64,000 nucleotides of DNA from Paraburkholderia kururiensis JCM 10599 = LMG 19447 (GCF_003986935.1 NZ_RJZE01000005.1:276546-340545); one strand, 5' to 3'; shown: positions 9,441-18,980, numbered from the stretch's first letter. A program made the numbers and translations. Notes: generated by a model not told the origin, from the sequence alone.

Positions 9441-10388
9441 ATGGAAAAAACCACCTCGCTTTCAGACGCCGCGCAAGGCCGGCTGATCTCCCACGGGCCC
9501 GGCGAAGAAGCAAGCTTTGAGGCCGTGCTGGAATCGGCCAGGTCGCGATTACGTGCGGCCCCGGCGCTGCCCGGCGTCACGCTCGACCAGCAGTTGGCGC
9601 TGCTCGACGAACTCTCCCGCTTCGAACTGGGCCGCTTTCTGTTGGTGAACCGCGGGCTCAACGCGTGGTGGACCCATCAACTCGTGACCTACGACCCCTC
9701 GGCGGCGCTCGCGAATTCCCTCACCGATCTGGAGCGACGCGTGTTCGAAGCATTGCCGGCCACGCTCGCCACGCGTCAGCGTTTCGGCATCTTTCGCGAG
9801 CAGTTGCAAAGGCGGCTCGCGCCCGGCATGGCGCTGGCATCGGTGCCGTGCGGGCTGATGGGCGAACTGTTGCTGCTCGACTACGCGGGGCTCGAGGACG
9901 TCACGCTGACGGGCATCGATCTCGATCAACAGGCACTCGATGCCGCGCGCAAACTCGCCGAAACGCGCGGGCTGAGCGAGCGCGTAACGCTGCGCCGCGA
10001 AGACGCCTGGTCGCTGTCGCTCGAAAACGCCGTGGACGTGCTGACCAGCAACGGCCTGAACATCTACGAGCCGGACGACGTGCGCGTCGTCGCGCTGTAC
10101 CGCTCGTTTTTCAAGGCGCTCAAGCCGGGCGGCACGCTCATTACGAGTTTCCTCACGCCTGCGCCCACGATGTCGGCCGACTCGCCCTGGGATATGGCGA
10201 AGACGCAGCCCGCCCTGCTCCAGCTGCAATATCTGCTGTTCGTGCGCGTGATCGATGCGAAGTGGAGTGCGTATCGCACGCATGCCCAGACGGCGCAGCA
10301 ACTCGAAGAAGCGGGCTTCACGGAAGTCGAATTCATCGACGACGATGCACGGATGTTCCCCACCGTCATCGCGCGAAAACCGGCTTGA
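9441..10388 (+). CDS. Class I SAM-dependent methyltransferase
   Basis: 315 residues. The Rossmann-type core is seen in the second half. A motif I equivalent (ASVPCGLMGELLLLDY) is followed by VTLTGIDLDQQALDAARK, where the acidic residue after the second strand should bind the SAM ribose. LKPGGTLITSFLTP marks the usual later strand. The first 120 residues are helical and unassigned. The substrate is unknown and the surroundings give no hint. The ATG at 9441 follows a GAAAGG-like element about 12 nt upstream. Confidence 0.82.
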   Translation: MEKTTSLSDAAQGRLISHGPGEEASFEAVLESARSRLRAAPALPGVTLDQQLALLDELSRFELGRFLLVNRGLNAWWTHQLVTYDPSAALANSLTDLERRVFEALPATLATRQRFGIFREQLQRRLAPGMALASVPCGLMGELLLLDYAGLEDVTLTGIDLDQQALDAARKLAETRGLSERVTLRREDAWSLSLENAVDVLTSNGLNIYEPDDVRVVALYRSFFKALKPGGTLITSFLTPAPTMSADSPWDMAKTQPALLQLQYLLFVRVIDAKWSAYRTHAQTAQQLEEAGFTEVEFIDDDARMFPTVIARKPA

Positions 10389-10464
10389 AACAAGGCACGA
10401 AACGCCAGGACTGCGATGGCGCGAAGGAGTGTGAGCGCCGCCGCCGAGCGGGAAAAACGGCAAG

Positions 10465-10494
10465 GTTAACACCGCTCGCGGAAAGTTAACAGCG
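10465..10494. repeat. Paired GTTAACA repeat
   Basis: GTTAACA occurs at 10465 and again at 10485, followed by CCGC and GCGG respectively. The 20-bp spacing puts both on the same face of the helix. It lies upstream of the small gene at 10642-10875 and could be a binding site, which is inference only. Confidence 0.4.
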
Positions 10495-10641
10495 GTACGT
10501 GCACGGTATATCGCCGATGCACACTTTGCGTGTGCCGTGAGCAACATTGTCCTGGTGTTTGTGCGCGCTTCCTGGCAAGCTATCTCTCTACGTTGGCTCG
10601 CGGTCCGAACACCGCGAAGACCATGAACAATGGAGAGTCCT

Positions 10642-10875
10642 ATGGCAATGAGCTCGCATTCACGGGAAGCAAGCGCGGCGGAGCGATTCGTTTGGGCGAC
10701 GCGCAAGGTCGATATGGCGTTTCGCGCGACGCGTGCCGAGCCGTCCGCAACGGACAGCGCGCAGCGCGATCACTCGCGCGCCGTGCTGGAACTCGAACAG
10801 GCGTTGGACGAACTGGCCGCCGCGCAGGCGCTGTTCGACGCCACCGTGCGCAAGAGTTCGGCACGCCGCTCGTAG
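10642..10875 (+). CDS. Small uncharacterised protein (about 77 residues)
   Basis: A short, Ala/Arg/Glu-rich, probably helical protein with a charged body (AVLELEQALDELAAAQALFD looks amphipathic) and no signal peptide or membrane segment. Three in-frame ATGs (10630, 10642, 10648) lie near a GGAGAG at 10632-10637. The ATG at 10648 has the best spacing, and 10642 is a compromise. I do not recognise the family. It converges on the gene at 10908-11330 with a 32-nt gap. Confidence 0.6.
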   Translation: MAMSSHSREASAAERFVWATRKVDMAFRATRAEPSATDSAQRDHSRAVLELEQALDELAAAQALFDATVRKSSARRS

Positions 10876-10907
10876 CAGGCTGCGCACGCGGCCCGCGCAA
10901 TCCGCAG

Positions 10908-11330
10908 TCAGCGCTGAGGCGGCTGCGGATTGTTGGCCGGATTCGTATCGAACTTCGCCACGCGCTCGATACCGCTACCCTCATTCACGAGTGCCAGTAG
11001 CTCACGCTCCAGCGCGTCGGCCACATCCTTCCCGTACACCTCGTTGCCCTTCACGTACACCGTGAACGACTTCAGGTATTTCGCCTGTTTCGCGGGGTTT
11101 TCGATCGTGTCTTTCGTCCACTGATAAAGCGGATATCTTTCGACGCCTTCTTTCTCGGCCTCGCTGACATAGCCGGCAAAGGCGTCGTACTGACACACCA
11201 ACTGCGCGCCATGCCGTTGCAGCACCTCATGCAACGGCGCATACGCGTGCCCGGAGGGATCGCTGCGCAGCCCGGGCGCCAGCGCCTCCGACGCCGTGAG
11301 TCTGAGCTGGAACTGCCACGCGTTGTCCAT
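10908..11330 (-). CDS. Uncharacterised protein (140 residues)
   Basis: A soluble, mixed-charge protein with no signal peptide, membrane segment or recognised motif. The ATG at 11330 has AGAGG about 6 nt upstream, and the codon pattern matches its neighbours, so it is probably a real gene. The C-terminus is Asn/Pro/Gln-rich (NPANNPQPPQR). It sits downstream of the GntR regulator on the same strand but is separated from it by a 65-nt gap, and nothing shows a functional link. Confidence 0.65.
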   Translation of the reverse strand: MDNAWQFQLRLTASEALAPGLRSDPSGHAYAPLHEVLQRHGAQLVCQYDAFAGYVSEAEKEGVERYPLYQWTKDTIENPAKQAKYLKSFTVYVKGNEVYGKDVADALERELLALVNEGSGIERVAKFDTNPANNPQPPQR

Positions 11331-11395
11331 GTTCGCCTCTCTTCGATGGATTCGTGCACGCGGGTGCCCCGGCTCGGCCCGCGCTCAAGTGGACT

Positions 11396-12253
11396 TCAGG
11401 TGGAAAGCGGAACGCGCTCGGGCTCGTCGGCCTCGAACCAGTCGGGGTTGCGCGCCGCGATGGGCCCGAGCGAGACGAGTATTTCACGCAGATGCGCGCG
11501 CATTGCTTCCTCCGCGGCGCCGGCATCGTGAGTGCGCAACGCCGCCAGAATCTTTGCGTGCTGACGGATCAGCAAATCGAGCGGCGACACCTCGGGCAAG
11601 CTGAGGTAGCGCACGCGGTCCATCTGCGCCTTGATGTCCTGAATGGTGTCCCAGGCGGCAGTGCAGTCGATGGACTGCGCGATGGAGCGGTGGAATGCTT
11701 CGTCGAGTGTGAGGAACGCTGCCGTGTCGTTGGCGCGCGCCGCGACTTTCTGTTCGCGGATATTGTCGGCCAGGTCCTGCAACTGGGTGTCGCTGATCGA
11801 TGCAGCGGCCTTGCGCACCACTGCCGTTTCGATCGCTTCGCGGATGAACCGCCCTTCGCGAACCTGGCGCGGCGAAATGCGCTTCACGAAGGTGCCACGC
11901 TGCGGCAACACCTGAAGCACGCCTGCTTCCACCAGTTTGATGAACGCTTCACGTACGGGCTGCCGCGAAACATGGAACATCTCGGAGACTTCCTTCTCCG
12001 AGAGTGGCGTGCCGGGCGTCATGTGTCCCACGAAAATGGCCTCACGCAGCGCACGAAAAATCTGCTTGCCGATGGGTTCGTGCGAATCGTGCTGCACTTG
12101 ATCGGTGAGGTCGGGCAGTGCGACGCGTGCCGCAGCCGTGCTTGCGGCACGCCCCGCGCGCGTGACACGCGACGCGCGTGGCGCCGCAGCGCGCGGAGCG
12201 ACAGCCGGGTCAACACGCGCAGTGGCGGAGGTGCGGTTCGAAGCGGATTTCAT
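11396..12253 (-). CDS. GntR-family regulator, FCD (FadR-like) subgroup
   Basis: 285 residues from the ATG at 12253. The first 45-50 are Ala/Arg-rich and low complexity, so the true start could be internal. The winged helix-turn-helix (IGKQIFRALREAIFVG, then LSEKEVSEMFHVSRQPVREAFIKL) spans roughly residues 60-125. The FCD ligand domain follows, with the metal/ligand-type histidines in DEAFHRSIAQ and RQHAKILAALR. FCD regulators of this kind usually repress sugar-acid operons such as uxu/exu. It adjoins the MFS transporter and sugar-acid enzymes and probably controls them. Confidence 0.9.
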   Translation of the reverse strand: MKSASNRTSATARVDPAVAPRAAAPRASRVTRAGRAASTAAARVALPDLTDQVQHDSHEPIGKQIFRALREAIFVGHMTPGTPLSEKEVSEMFHVSRQPVREAFIKLVEAGVLQVLPQRGTFVKRISPRQVREGRFIREAIETAVVRKAAASISDTQLQDLADNIREQKVAARANDTAAFLTLDEAFHRSIAQSIDCTAAWDTIQDIKAQMDRVRYLSLPEVSPLDLLIRQHAKILAALRTHDAGAAEEAMRAHLREILVSLGPIAARNPDWFEADEPERVPLST

Positions 12254-12351
12254 CTCGGTTGAGCGAAGCGGATGGGCAGAGCACAGTCCAGTAAAACGCG
12301 GCAAGGCCCAGCAAAGCGCGAACGGTGCGGACTGGCTCGAACCGCGCCATC

Positions 12352-13644
12352 CTACCACGCGCGTTTCACGCTCAAAGCCCGTGCACGAGGCTCGCGAATC
12401 CAGATAGCGGAGCAGATCGATCCGAGTACGGCCACACCGCCTGCCAGCACGAAGGCGCTGCCGTACGCACCATGCGTGGCTTCCACGATGAAGCCGGTAA
12501 TCGCGGGGCCGATCACGCCGGCGAGGTTGGCGAGCAGGTGCACGAAACCGCCTGCACCACCCACGTGTTCGCGCGGCACCGTGTCCTGAATCACGGCCCA
12601 GTACACGGAGCCGGTGACGTACAGGAAGAAGATGGCAAGCGACATCAACGTCACCGCGCCGCTCACGCTTGCCACACGGCCCGCAAGTGCGACGCACACG
12701 GCCGTGGCGCCAAGACAGACGGCCAGCACGATGCGGCGAGACAGCAGCGCCTTGCCGGTCATGCGCAAAATGCCGTCCGACACGAAACCGCCTAGTGCGA
12801 GCCCGATGCTGCCGAGCAGCCAAGGAATGACTGTGGCAAAGCTCATGTCGCGCAGGCTCAGATGATGTGCCTCGGTCAAGTAAGTGGGGAACCACGAGAG
12901 AAAGAAGAACAGCACGTAGTTGTACGAGAAGAACGCGAACGCCGTGGCGAGCACGAGCGGCTTGCGCAGGTAGTAGCCGAGCGGCGCGGCAGCGCCCTCC
13001 GGCGCGAGCGTGGCGGCTTCTTGCCCGGCCCGTCCGGCCTCGATCAGCGCGAGTTCCTCGCCGGAAATGCGCGGATGGTCGTGTGGACGCTCGGTCGTCG
13101 TCGTGACCCACAGCACGAGCCATGCGAGACCCAGCAGCATGATGCCGACGAATGCCCAACGCCAGCCGAACTGCACCGCGAGATAGCCGACCACGGGCCC
13201 CGCCAACGCGCCGCCCAGCGGCGTACCTGAGCTGATCACGCCGATGGCGCTCGCCACTTCGCGGCGCGGAAACCAGTTGTTGACCATCTTGCTGTTCGTG
13301 GAGCTGAACGGCCCTTCGCCCATGCCGAACAGCACGCGCAGCACGATGAGCGAAACGATTCCTGTGGCAAGCGCCGTGGCTCCGCAGAAGATCGACCACA
13401 CGCCCATCGCGACACCGAATACGAGCTTCGCACCCAACCGGTCAGACAGCACGCCGCCCACGAAGTTGAACAATGCATAGCCGATGAAAAAGCTGCTGAA
13501 GACGATGCCGAGCTGCGCGTGCGAGAAGTGCAGGTCCTGCTGGATCAGCGGCGCCGCGATGGAAAGCGCCGCGCGATCGAGATAATTGATGATGCCCGCG
13601 AGAAAAAACAGGGCGACGACGAACCAGCGCTGACTCCTGATCAT
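12352..13644 (-). CDS. MFS transporter, anion:cation symporter family (hexuronate/aldonate type)
   Basis: 430 residues, 12 membrane segments. The ATG at 13644 follows TCAGGAGA. The N-terminus has the ACS-family INYLDRAALSIAAP motif, and GEGPFSSTNSKMVNNWFP is typical of the ExuT/GudP/GarP relatives. It should import a sugar acid with protons (or Na+). Placed between the FCD GntR regulator and the dehydrogenase/dehydratase pair on the same strand, it most likely carries the substrate of that pathway, such as L-gulonate, L-idonate or a hexuronate. Confidence 0.9.
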   Translation of the reverse strand: MIRSQRWFVVALFFLAGIINYLDRAALSIAAPLIQQDLHFSHAQLGIVFSSFFIGYALFNFVGGVLSDRLGAKLVFGVAMGVWSIFCGATALATGIVSLIVLRVLFGMGEGPFSSTNSKMVNNWFPRREVASAIGVISSGTPLGGALAGPVVGYLAVQFGWRWAFVGIMLLGLAWLVLWVTTTTERPHDHPRISGEELALIEAGRAGQEAATLAPEGAAAPLGYYLRKPLVLATAFAFFSYNYVLFFFLSWFPTYLTEAHHLSLRDMSFATVIPWLLGSIGLALGGFVSDGILRMTGKALLSRRIVLAVCLGATAVCVALAGRVASVSGAVTLMSLAIFFLYVTGSVYWAVIQDTVPREHVGGAGGFVHLLANLAGVIGPAITGFIVEATHGAYGSAFVLAGGVAVLGSICSAIWIREPRARALSVKRAW

Positions 13645-13725
13645 GAAGTGTCTCCTGATATTCGCCTCTTGACGGGCGTCTGGTGAAAAACATGGGACCA
13701 CAGATGCGGCCAGGTCCGGCGGTCG

Positions 13726-14763
13726 TCAATCGAAACTCAAATGCACCTTCATCGACTGCGAACGGTCATGGGCAATCTCGAATGCCCGATTCGCTTCGGC
13801 AAGCGAAAACGAATGCGTCATCAAAGGGCTCAGGTCGATGCGGCCCGATGCGATTTCATCGGTTGCAACGGCGTATTCGTTGGCAAAACGAAACGAGCCC
13901 ATGTAGCGAATCTCTTTCGACATCACGAGGTTGGCCGCCACCGGCGATTGCCCTGCCGGCAGATTGCCCACCTGCATCACCGTGCCGCCCGCACGCACCG
14001 AACGCAGCGCGGTATCAAGCCCGGCAGGGCTACCCGAGGCTTCGATCACGACGTCGAACGTGCCGCGCTGCGCTGACCAGCGGGCGATCTGGTCGGCATC
14101 GGCGGCGTTCACGGTTTCGTCTGCGCCGACCGAACGAGCGACTTGCAGCGCCTTGCCGGAAAGATCCACCGCCACCACGCGATGCGCCCCTGCACGCCGC
14201 GCCACGGCGAGCAACAGGCATCCGACAGGCCCGCAGCCGACGAGCAGCACGCGTGCGCCCACGAGCGAGCCGGCCTGCTTCACCGCATGCAACGCGACGG
14301 CAAGCGGCTCGGCCATCGATGCCTGCGCGAAGCCGAGGCTTTCCGGCACCGGCACGCACTGCGTTGCGCCTACCACGATGAACTGCCGGAACATGCCCTG
14401 GCTGTGCGGAAACGTGGACGCGCTACCCATGAAGCGCATGTCGAGGCAATGGTTCGGCATGCCCATGCGACAGAAGCGGCACGTGCCGCACGCGAGCCCA
14501 GGATTCACGGCCACGCGCTGCCCTCGCACGAGGCCGGTTACGTCTGCACCCACGCAGTCGATCTCGCCCGCGGCTTCGTGCCCGAGGATGAACGGCTCGC
14601 GCACCGCGAAGTCGCCGCTCTTGCCCTTGAAGTAATACGAGAGGTCCGATCCGCAGATGCCGCCCGCGCGTACGCGCACGCGGACCTGGCCCGCGGCGGG
14701 TTCGGGCGGATCGAGTTCGTCGATACGAATGCGTTGGGGCTCGTGTAATACCGCAGCCAGCAT
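13726..14763 (-). CDS. Zinc-dependent sugar-acid dehydrogenase, L-gulonate/L-idonate 5-dehydrogenase type
   Basis: A 345-residue medium-chain dehydrogenase. Catalytic zinc ligands are C37 (GICGSD), H62 and E63 (GHEAAGE). The structural zinc site is C92, C95, C98 and C106. The NAD(P) site is the VLLVGCGPVG stretch. Overall similarity is to IdnD/RspB-like enzymes, which oxidise C5 of L-idonate or L-gulonate. Its stop is 81 nt from the transporter and its start is 11 nt from the mannonate dehydratase gene. L-gulonate oxidation gives D-fructuronate, which the reductase at 16267 and the dehydratase can process. That makes L-gulonate the favoured substrate, by inference. Confidence 0.85.
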   Translation of the reverse strand: MLAAVLHEPQRIRIDELDPPEPAAGQVRVRVRAGGICGSDLSYYFKGKSGDFAVREPFILGHEAAGEIDCVGADVTGLVRGQRVAVNPGLACGTCRFCRMGMPNHCLDMRFMGSASTFPHSQGMFRQFIVVGATQCVPVPESLGFAQASMAEPLAVALHAVKQAGSLVGARVLLVGCGPVGCLLLAVARRAGAHRVVAVDLSGKALQVARSVGADETVNAADADQIARWSAQRGTFDVVIEASGSPAGLDTALRSVRAGGTVMQVGNLPAGQSPVAANLVMSKEIRYMGSFRFANEYAVATDEIASGRIDLSPLMTHSFSLAEANRAFEIAHDRSQSMKVHLSFD

Positions 14764-14773
14764 GGTCAGCTCC

Positions 14774-15982
14774 TCACCAGTTCCACAGTGTGCCGTCTTC
14801 GAGCCGCGCGACGGGCAGCCACGCGGGATCGTAGGGATAACGTGCCGCCAGCGCTTCGTCGATATCGACGCCGTGTCCCGGCGCTTCGCCCGGATGCATC
14901 ACGCCGCGCTCGAAGCGCCATGCGTGCGGGAAGACATCGAGCGCTGCTTCCGGATAGCCCATGTACTCCTGCACGCCGAAGTTCGGCACCCACAGGTCGA
15001 AATGCAGCGCCGCGCCCATGCAGACGGGCGACAGATCAGACGCACCATGACAGCCCGTGCGCACCTGGTAGAGCGACGCGAGATCCGCCACGCGCCGAAG
15101 ATGCGTGATGCCTCCCGCGTGCGTGAGCGTCGCGCGAATGTAGTCGACCAGTTGCTCTTCGATGAGCTGCTTGCAGTCCCAGATGCTGTTGAACACCTCG
15201 CCCACCGCAATGGGCGTTACCGTATGTTCCCGAATCAGACGAAACGCGGCCTGATTTTCGGCGGGCGTCGGGTCTTCGAGCCAGAAGAGCCGGTAGGGTT
15301 CGACAGCCTTGCCGAGACGCGCCGCCTCGATGGGTGTCAACCGATGATGGACGTCGTGCAGCAGATGCGTGTCGAAGCCGAAGCGCTCGCGCACCGCCTC
15401 GAAGAGCTTCGGCACGAAATCGAGATACTTCTCCGTCGACCAGCTCTGCTCGTCCACCGCGCCCTTTGTCGCCGGCTCGTAGGCGCCCGCGCGCTTCGAG
15501 ACGCCATATACCGAACCCATGTTCGGGATACCGCACTGAATGCGGATCGCCTTGTAACCGGCCTCGACGTGCTCGGCATAGCGCTCCAGCGCCTCGGGAA
15601 GGTCGCGGCCGGTGGCGTGGCCGTACACCATTACGCTGTCGCGCGAGGCACCGCCCAGCAGCCGGTACAGCGGCAGATTCGCGGCCTTGCCGAGAATGTC
15701 CCAGAGGGCCATGTCCACGGCGCCGATCGCCGTCATGGTGACGGGCCCACGGCGCCAGTAAGCGCCCTTGTACAGGTACTGCCAGATGTCTTCGATGCGG
15801 CCAGGGTCGCGCCCGATCAGCGTCGGGCACACATGGTCCTTGAGATACGAAGCGACCGCGAGTTCGCGGCCATTCAGCGTCGCGTCGCCAATGCCGTACA
15901 GGCCTTCGTCCGTCACGATCTTCAGCGTGACGAAGTTGCGGCCGGGGCACGTGACGATCACGTCCGCGCGAACAATCTTCAT
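14774..15982 (-). CDS. manD: D-mannonate dehydratase, enolase superfamily (ManD)
   Basis: 402 residues, the same length as characterised ManD enzymes. Their active-site residues fall at identical numbers: metal ligands D210, E236 and E262, acid/base residues R147, Y159 and H212, and a C-terminal W402. It should dehydrate D-mannonate to 2-keto-3-deoxy-D-gluconate using Mg2+. Position 314 is Ala (HGASD), which from memory of the family goes with high-efficiency mannonate dehydratases, whereas Pro marks the low-efficiency group. It is the first gene of the minus-strand sugar-acid operon and divergent from the fructuronate reductase gene. Confidence 0.93.
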   Translation of the reverse strand: MKIVRADVIVTCPGRNFVTLKIVTDEGLYGIGDATLNGRELAVASYLKDHVCPTLIGRDPGRIEDIWQYLYKGAYWRRGPVTMTAIGAVDMALWDILGKAANLPLYRLLGGASRDSVMVYGHATGRDLPEALERYAEHVEAGYKAIRIQCGIPNMGSVYGVSKRAGAYEPATKGAVDEQSWSTEKYLDFVPKLFEAVRERFGFDTHLLHDVHHRLTPIEAARLGKAVEPYRLFWLEDPTPAENQAAFRLIREHTVTPIAVGEVFNSIWDCKQLIEEQLVDYIRATLTHAGGITHLRRVADLASLYQVRTGCHGASDLSPVCMGAALHFDLWVPNFGVQEYMGYPEAALDVFPHAWRFERGVMHPGEAPGHGVDIDEALAARYPYDPAWLPVARLEDGTLWNW

Positions 15983-16266
15983 TCTTCGATCCTTGCAGCG
16001 AGGTGAGGAAATGACGCTTTCAGACGCACGGCGACGAGACTTTTGTCTGCTCGCACACGTCGCCTGCTCGCGTCTTTCGATAAGGTTTGGTCATGCTACC
16101 ATACAAGTATTCTCGTACAAGCCGGGATCGCCCTTTCGTCGCCCCAGGGATAACGCGGACGTTGCGCGGCATTGCGCTTGCGGCTCGTCCAGACCGCGTG
16201 GCTTGAGGCACACTCACGTGCGTCGCCCCGGCTTCTTCACTTCATTCACCCATTTTCCGAGCCGTC

Positions 16267-17739
16267 ATGACCCTCGCTCACACATCACGTCTCACGCGGC
16301 ATGCGTTGCCCTCGCTCGGCCATCATTTGCTTTCGACCGCGTGGCACGAACCGCGCATTGGCATCGTGCACCTCGGCATCGGCAACTTTCATCGCGCGCA
16401 TCAGGCGCTCTATACGGAAGAGGCGATGACTGCAGCGGGCGGGGAATGGGGTATTTGCGGTGTGACGCTGCAAGGCGACGTGACGAAGCGCGACGCGCTG
16501 ATGGCACAAGACAGCCTTTATAGCGTGGTGGAACGCGGGCCCGAAGGCGAGCGCATCACGGTCGTGCGTGTGCTGCGCGAGGTGCTCGCCATGCCGCATG
16601 ACCGGGCTGCGCTTTTTGCGCGCCTCGCCGATCCGCACGTACGCATCGTCTCGCTCACCGTGACCGAGAAGGGTTATTGCCGCGATACGCGCACCGGCAA
16701 CGTCGACTTCGCTCATCCCGACATCGCGCACGATCTCGCTCGTCCCGACTCGCCGAAGACCGTGCCCGGCATTCTCGTGGCCGCATTGCGCGCGCGCCGC
16801 GGCAATCCGTTCACCGTGCTCTCGTGCGACAACCTTGCACACAACGGTGCGGCGCTGCGGCAGGTGGTCGCTTCATTCGCGCACGCACTCGACCCGGCAC
16901 TCGCCGACTGGATCGCCGCCGAGGTAGCCTTTCCGTCCACGATGGTGGATCGCATCGTGCCGGCGACGACAGACGCCGACCGCGCATCCGCTGCGGCCGC
17001 CCACGGATACGGCGATGCTGCGCCCGTGCCCTGCGAGCCGTTTCGTCAGTGGGTGATCGAAGACCGCTTTCCGCTCGGACGTCCCGCATGGGAGTTAGCG
17101 GGCGCGCAGCTCGTGGACGACGTGACGCCGTTCGAAATGGCCAAACTGCGCATGCTGAACGGCACGCATTCGACGATGGCCTATCTCTCGATGCTGGCGG
17201 GCATCGACACTGTGGACGCCGCGATTGCCGATCCGCAGTTGCACCGTCTGATTCACGCCATGATGACGCTGGACATTGCGCCCACATTGCGTGTACCCGC
17301 CTCGTTCGACGTGCTCGCGTATCGCGATGCATTGCTCACACGCTACGCGAACCCTGCGCTCAAACATCGCTGCGCGCAGATCGCAATGGACGGTAGCCAG
17401 AAAATTCCGCCGCGCCTCGTCGCGCCGATTGCCGAACGCATCGAGGCAAACCTGCCTTTCGATCGACTCGCACTCGCCGTCGCCGCCTGGATGCGTTTTC
17501 TGCGCGGGCGCCGCGACGACAGTACGTCGTACGAGATTCACGACCCGCTGGCCGAACGCTTGCACGGGCTCGCGGTATCGGCAGGAGAGAACAATCGTGC
17601 CTTGATGGACGCTCTGCTCGACGTGCGCGAGGTGTTTCCCGCTGCGCTGGCACAGAGCGAGCCGTTAAGACGCGCATTGCTCGACGCACTCACGGCGTTG
17701 CACCACGGCACGCGGGAAGCCATCGCGGCCTACGCGTGA
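16267..17739 (+). CDS. uxuB: D-mannonate oxidoreductase / fructuronate reductase (mannitol dehydrogenase family)
   Basis: A 490-residue polyol-specific long-chain dehydrogenase. The NAD-binding start reads HLGIGNFHRAHQA, then DNLAHNG (N189) and AFPSTMVDRI. The catalytic signature KLRMLNGTHS has K293, N298 and H301, corresponding to the catalytic Lys/Asn/His of mannitol 2-dehydrogenase. Next to a D-mannonate dehydratase the most likely reaction is reduction of D-fructuronate to D-mannonate. Mannitol, arabinitol or tagaturonate activity cannot be excluded by sequence alone. It is divergent from manD across a 284-nt control region. Confidence 0.88.
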   Translation: MTLAHTSRLTRHALPSLGHHLLSTAWHEPRIGIVHLGIGNFHRAHQALYTEEAMTAAGGEWGICGVTLQGDVTKRDALMAQDSLYSVVERGPEGERITVVRVLREVLAMPHDRAALFARLADPHVRIVSLTVTEKGYCRDTRTGNVDFAHPDIAHDLARPDSPKTVPGILVAALRARRGNPFTVLSCDNLAHNGAALRQVVASFAHALDPALADWIAAEVAFPSTMVDRIVPATTDADRASAAAAHGYGDAAPVPCEPFRQWVIEDRFPLGRPAWELAGAQLVDDVTPFEMAKLRMLNGTHSTMAYLSMLAGIDTVDAAIADPQLHRLIHAMMTLDIAPTLRVPASFDVLAYRDALLTRYANPALKHRCAQIAMDGSQKIPPRLVAPIAERIEANLPFDRLALAVAAWMRFLRGRRDDSTSYEIHDPLAERLHGLAVSAGENNRALMDALLDVREVFPAALAQSEPLRRALLDALTALHHGTREAIAAYA

Positions 17740-17761
17740 GGTGCACGTGCCGGAAACGCCA

Positions 17762-18163
17762 TCAGCCCGGCCGACGCGCAACGAAGTCGATCTCGACCAG
17801 CGCGTCGCGCGCAAGACCTGTCACGCCGATGCAGGTCCGCGCCGGCAGTCGGCCCTTGGGAAAATAGCTGGCGTAAGTCGCGTTCATGGTGGCGTAGTCG
17901 CGCTTGAACTCGGTAAGGAAGATGCGCGTCGACACCACGTGTTCGAGGCCGAGACCCAGCCCTTCCAGCACGATGACGAGGTTGTCCATGACACGCCGTG
18001 TCTGCGCCACAACGCCTTCGGGCAATGGCGCGCTGTCGTCGTCCGGCGAAGTGGGCATCTGGCCGGTGACGAAGATCCAGCCATCGCTTTCCGTGGCATG
18101 CGAGAAAGGACCCACGGGCGTCGGCGCGCCCTCCACCATCCAGAACCGCGTCGTTTCTTCCAT
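17762..18163 (-). CDS. RidA/YjgF-family protein
   Basis: 133 residues from the ATG at 18163, which has GGAG 9 nt upstream. An ATG at 18178 adds five residues. It has the RidA fold signatures: GPFSHATESDGWIFVTGQ near the start, and the Arg of PARTCIGV, which in active RidA binds the carboxylate of imine intermediates. Such proteins deaminate reactive enamines/imines or act as aminomuconate deaminase relatives. It lies 34 nt after an IclR gene and downstream of an amino-acid ABC operon on the same strand, so a role in catabolism of an imported amino compound is plausible. Confidence 0.88.
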   Translation of the reverse strand: MEETTRFWMVEGAPTPVGPFSHATESDGWIFVTGQMPTSPDDDSAPLPEGVVAQTRRVMDNLVIVLEGLGLGLEHVVSTRIFLTEFKRDYATMNATYASYFPKGRLPARTCIGVTGLARDALVEIDFVARRPG

Positions 18164-18197
18164 GTCGCTGTGCTCCATTGCTCGATGCAGGTTTGCG

Positions 18198-18980
18198 TTA
18201 CAGCCGCGAGTAAGGCTCCGATAGCGCCTTTGCCGACTTGATCAGGTCATCGAGCATCAGCTCGCGCTTCTTCGGGTCCGTGTCGCGGCTCGTCATGAAG
18301 CACAGCGCCGCAACCGCAGTGCCCGCGCGGTCGCGAATCGGTGCGGCCATACAGAGCCGGAATGTATGCGAGAGGCCTTCCGTACAGCAATAACCTTGTG
18401 CGTCGGCGTGCTGTACGTCGCGCAGGAAGTCGTCGAACGCAATACGTGTGCTGTTTTCCAGCACGAAGTCTTCGTCGGGAATCAGCGCGCGAATCTCGTT
18501 GACGCTCAGGTGGCCCAGCAGCAGGCGGCCCGTCGCGGTCCATGGAATGGGCACTTTCACGCCGATGTCGGAGCTGATGTTGAACGGCCGCGAGCTGCTC
18601 TCAGAGAGCATCACCGTGTACTTGTTGCCTTCCAGCGTGCACAGTTGCGCCGTTTCATCGTGCTTGCGCACGAGCGACAAGATGGACTGATGCGCGCGGC
18701 TGATCAGGTCGTTGTGCGCGGCGTAGTCCGCCCCGAAGTAATGCATTTCGCGGCCGAAGAACACGCTGCCGTCGCCGCTCAGTTCGAGCCAGCCGGCCTC
18801 GGAGAAAATGGCCACGAGTTCGTAGATGCTCGAGCGCGGCGCACCGGTTGCCTCGATCAGCTCGCGCATGGTCATGGGTCGTCGGGCAGTGTGCAGTTGC
18901 CTGAAGATGTCGATGATGCGTTCTACGCCTCGTGCCCGCGACGATGCGGGCGTGGAGATTCCTTCGTCTTTCTCGGCCAT
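18198..18980 (-). CDS. IclR-family transcriptional regulator
   Basis: 260 residues. The winged helix-turn-helix lies near residues 15-75 (ERIIDIFRQL, then TMRELIEATGAPRSSIYELV). The effector domain is at 95-255 (PWTATGRLLLGHL, then LCMAAPIRDRAGTAVAALCF). It lies between the amino-acid ABC transporter genes (76 nt upstream) and ridA on the same strand, and probably regulates that unit. It is distinct from the IclR protein at 6968-7738. Confidence 0.92.
   Translation of the reverse strand: MAEKDEGISTPASSRARGVERIIDIFRQLHTARRPMTMRELIEATGAPRSSIYELVAIFSEAGWLELSGDGSVFFGREMHYFGADYAAHNDLISRAHQSILSLVRKHDETAQLCTLEGNKYTVMLSESSSRPFNISSDIGVKVPIPWTATGRLLLGHLSVNEIRALIPDEDFVLENSTRIAFDDFLRDVQHADAQGYCCTEGLSHTFRLCMAAPIRDRAGTAVAALCFMTSRDTDPKKRELMLDDLIKSAKALSEPYSRL

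Noticed and set aside
12254..13399. Apparent N-terminal extension of the GntR regulator reading through the MFS gene in another frame
   Set aside because: The extension is Arg-rich nonsense antiphase to the transporter; the regulator starts at 12253 or inside.
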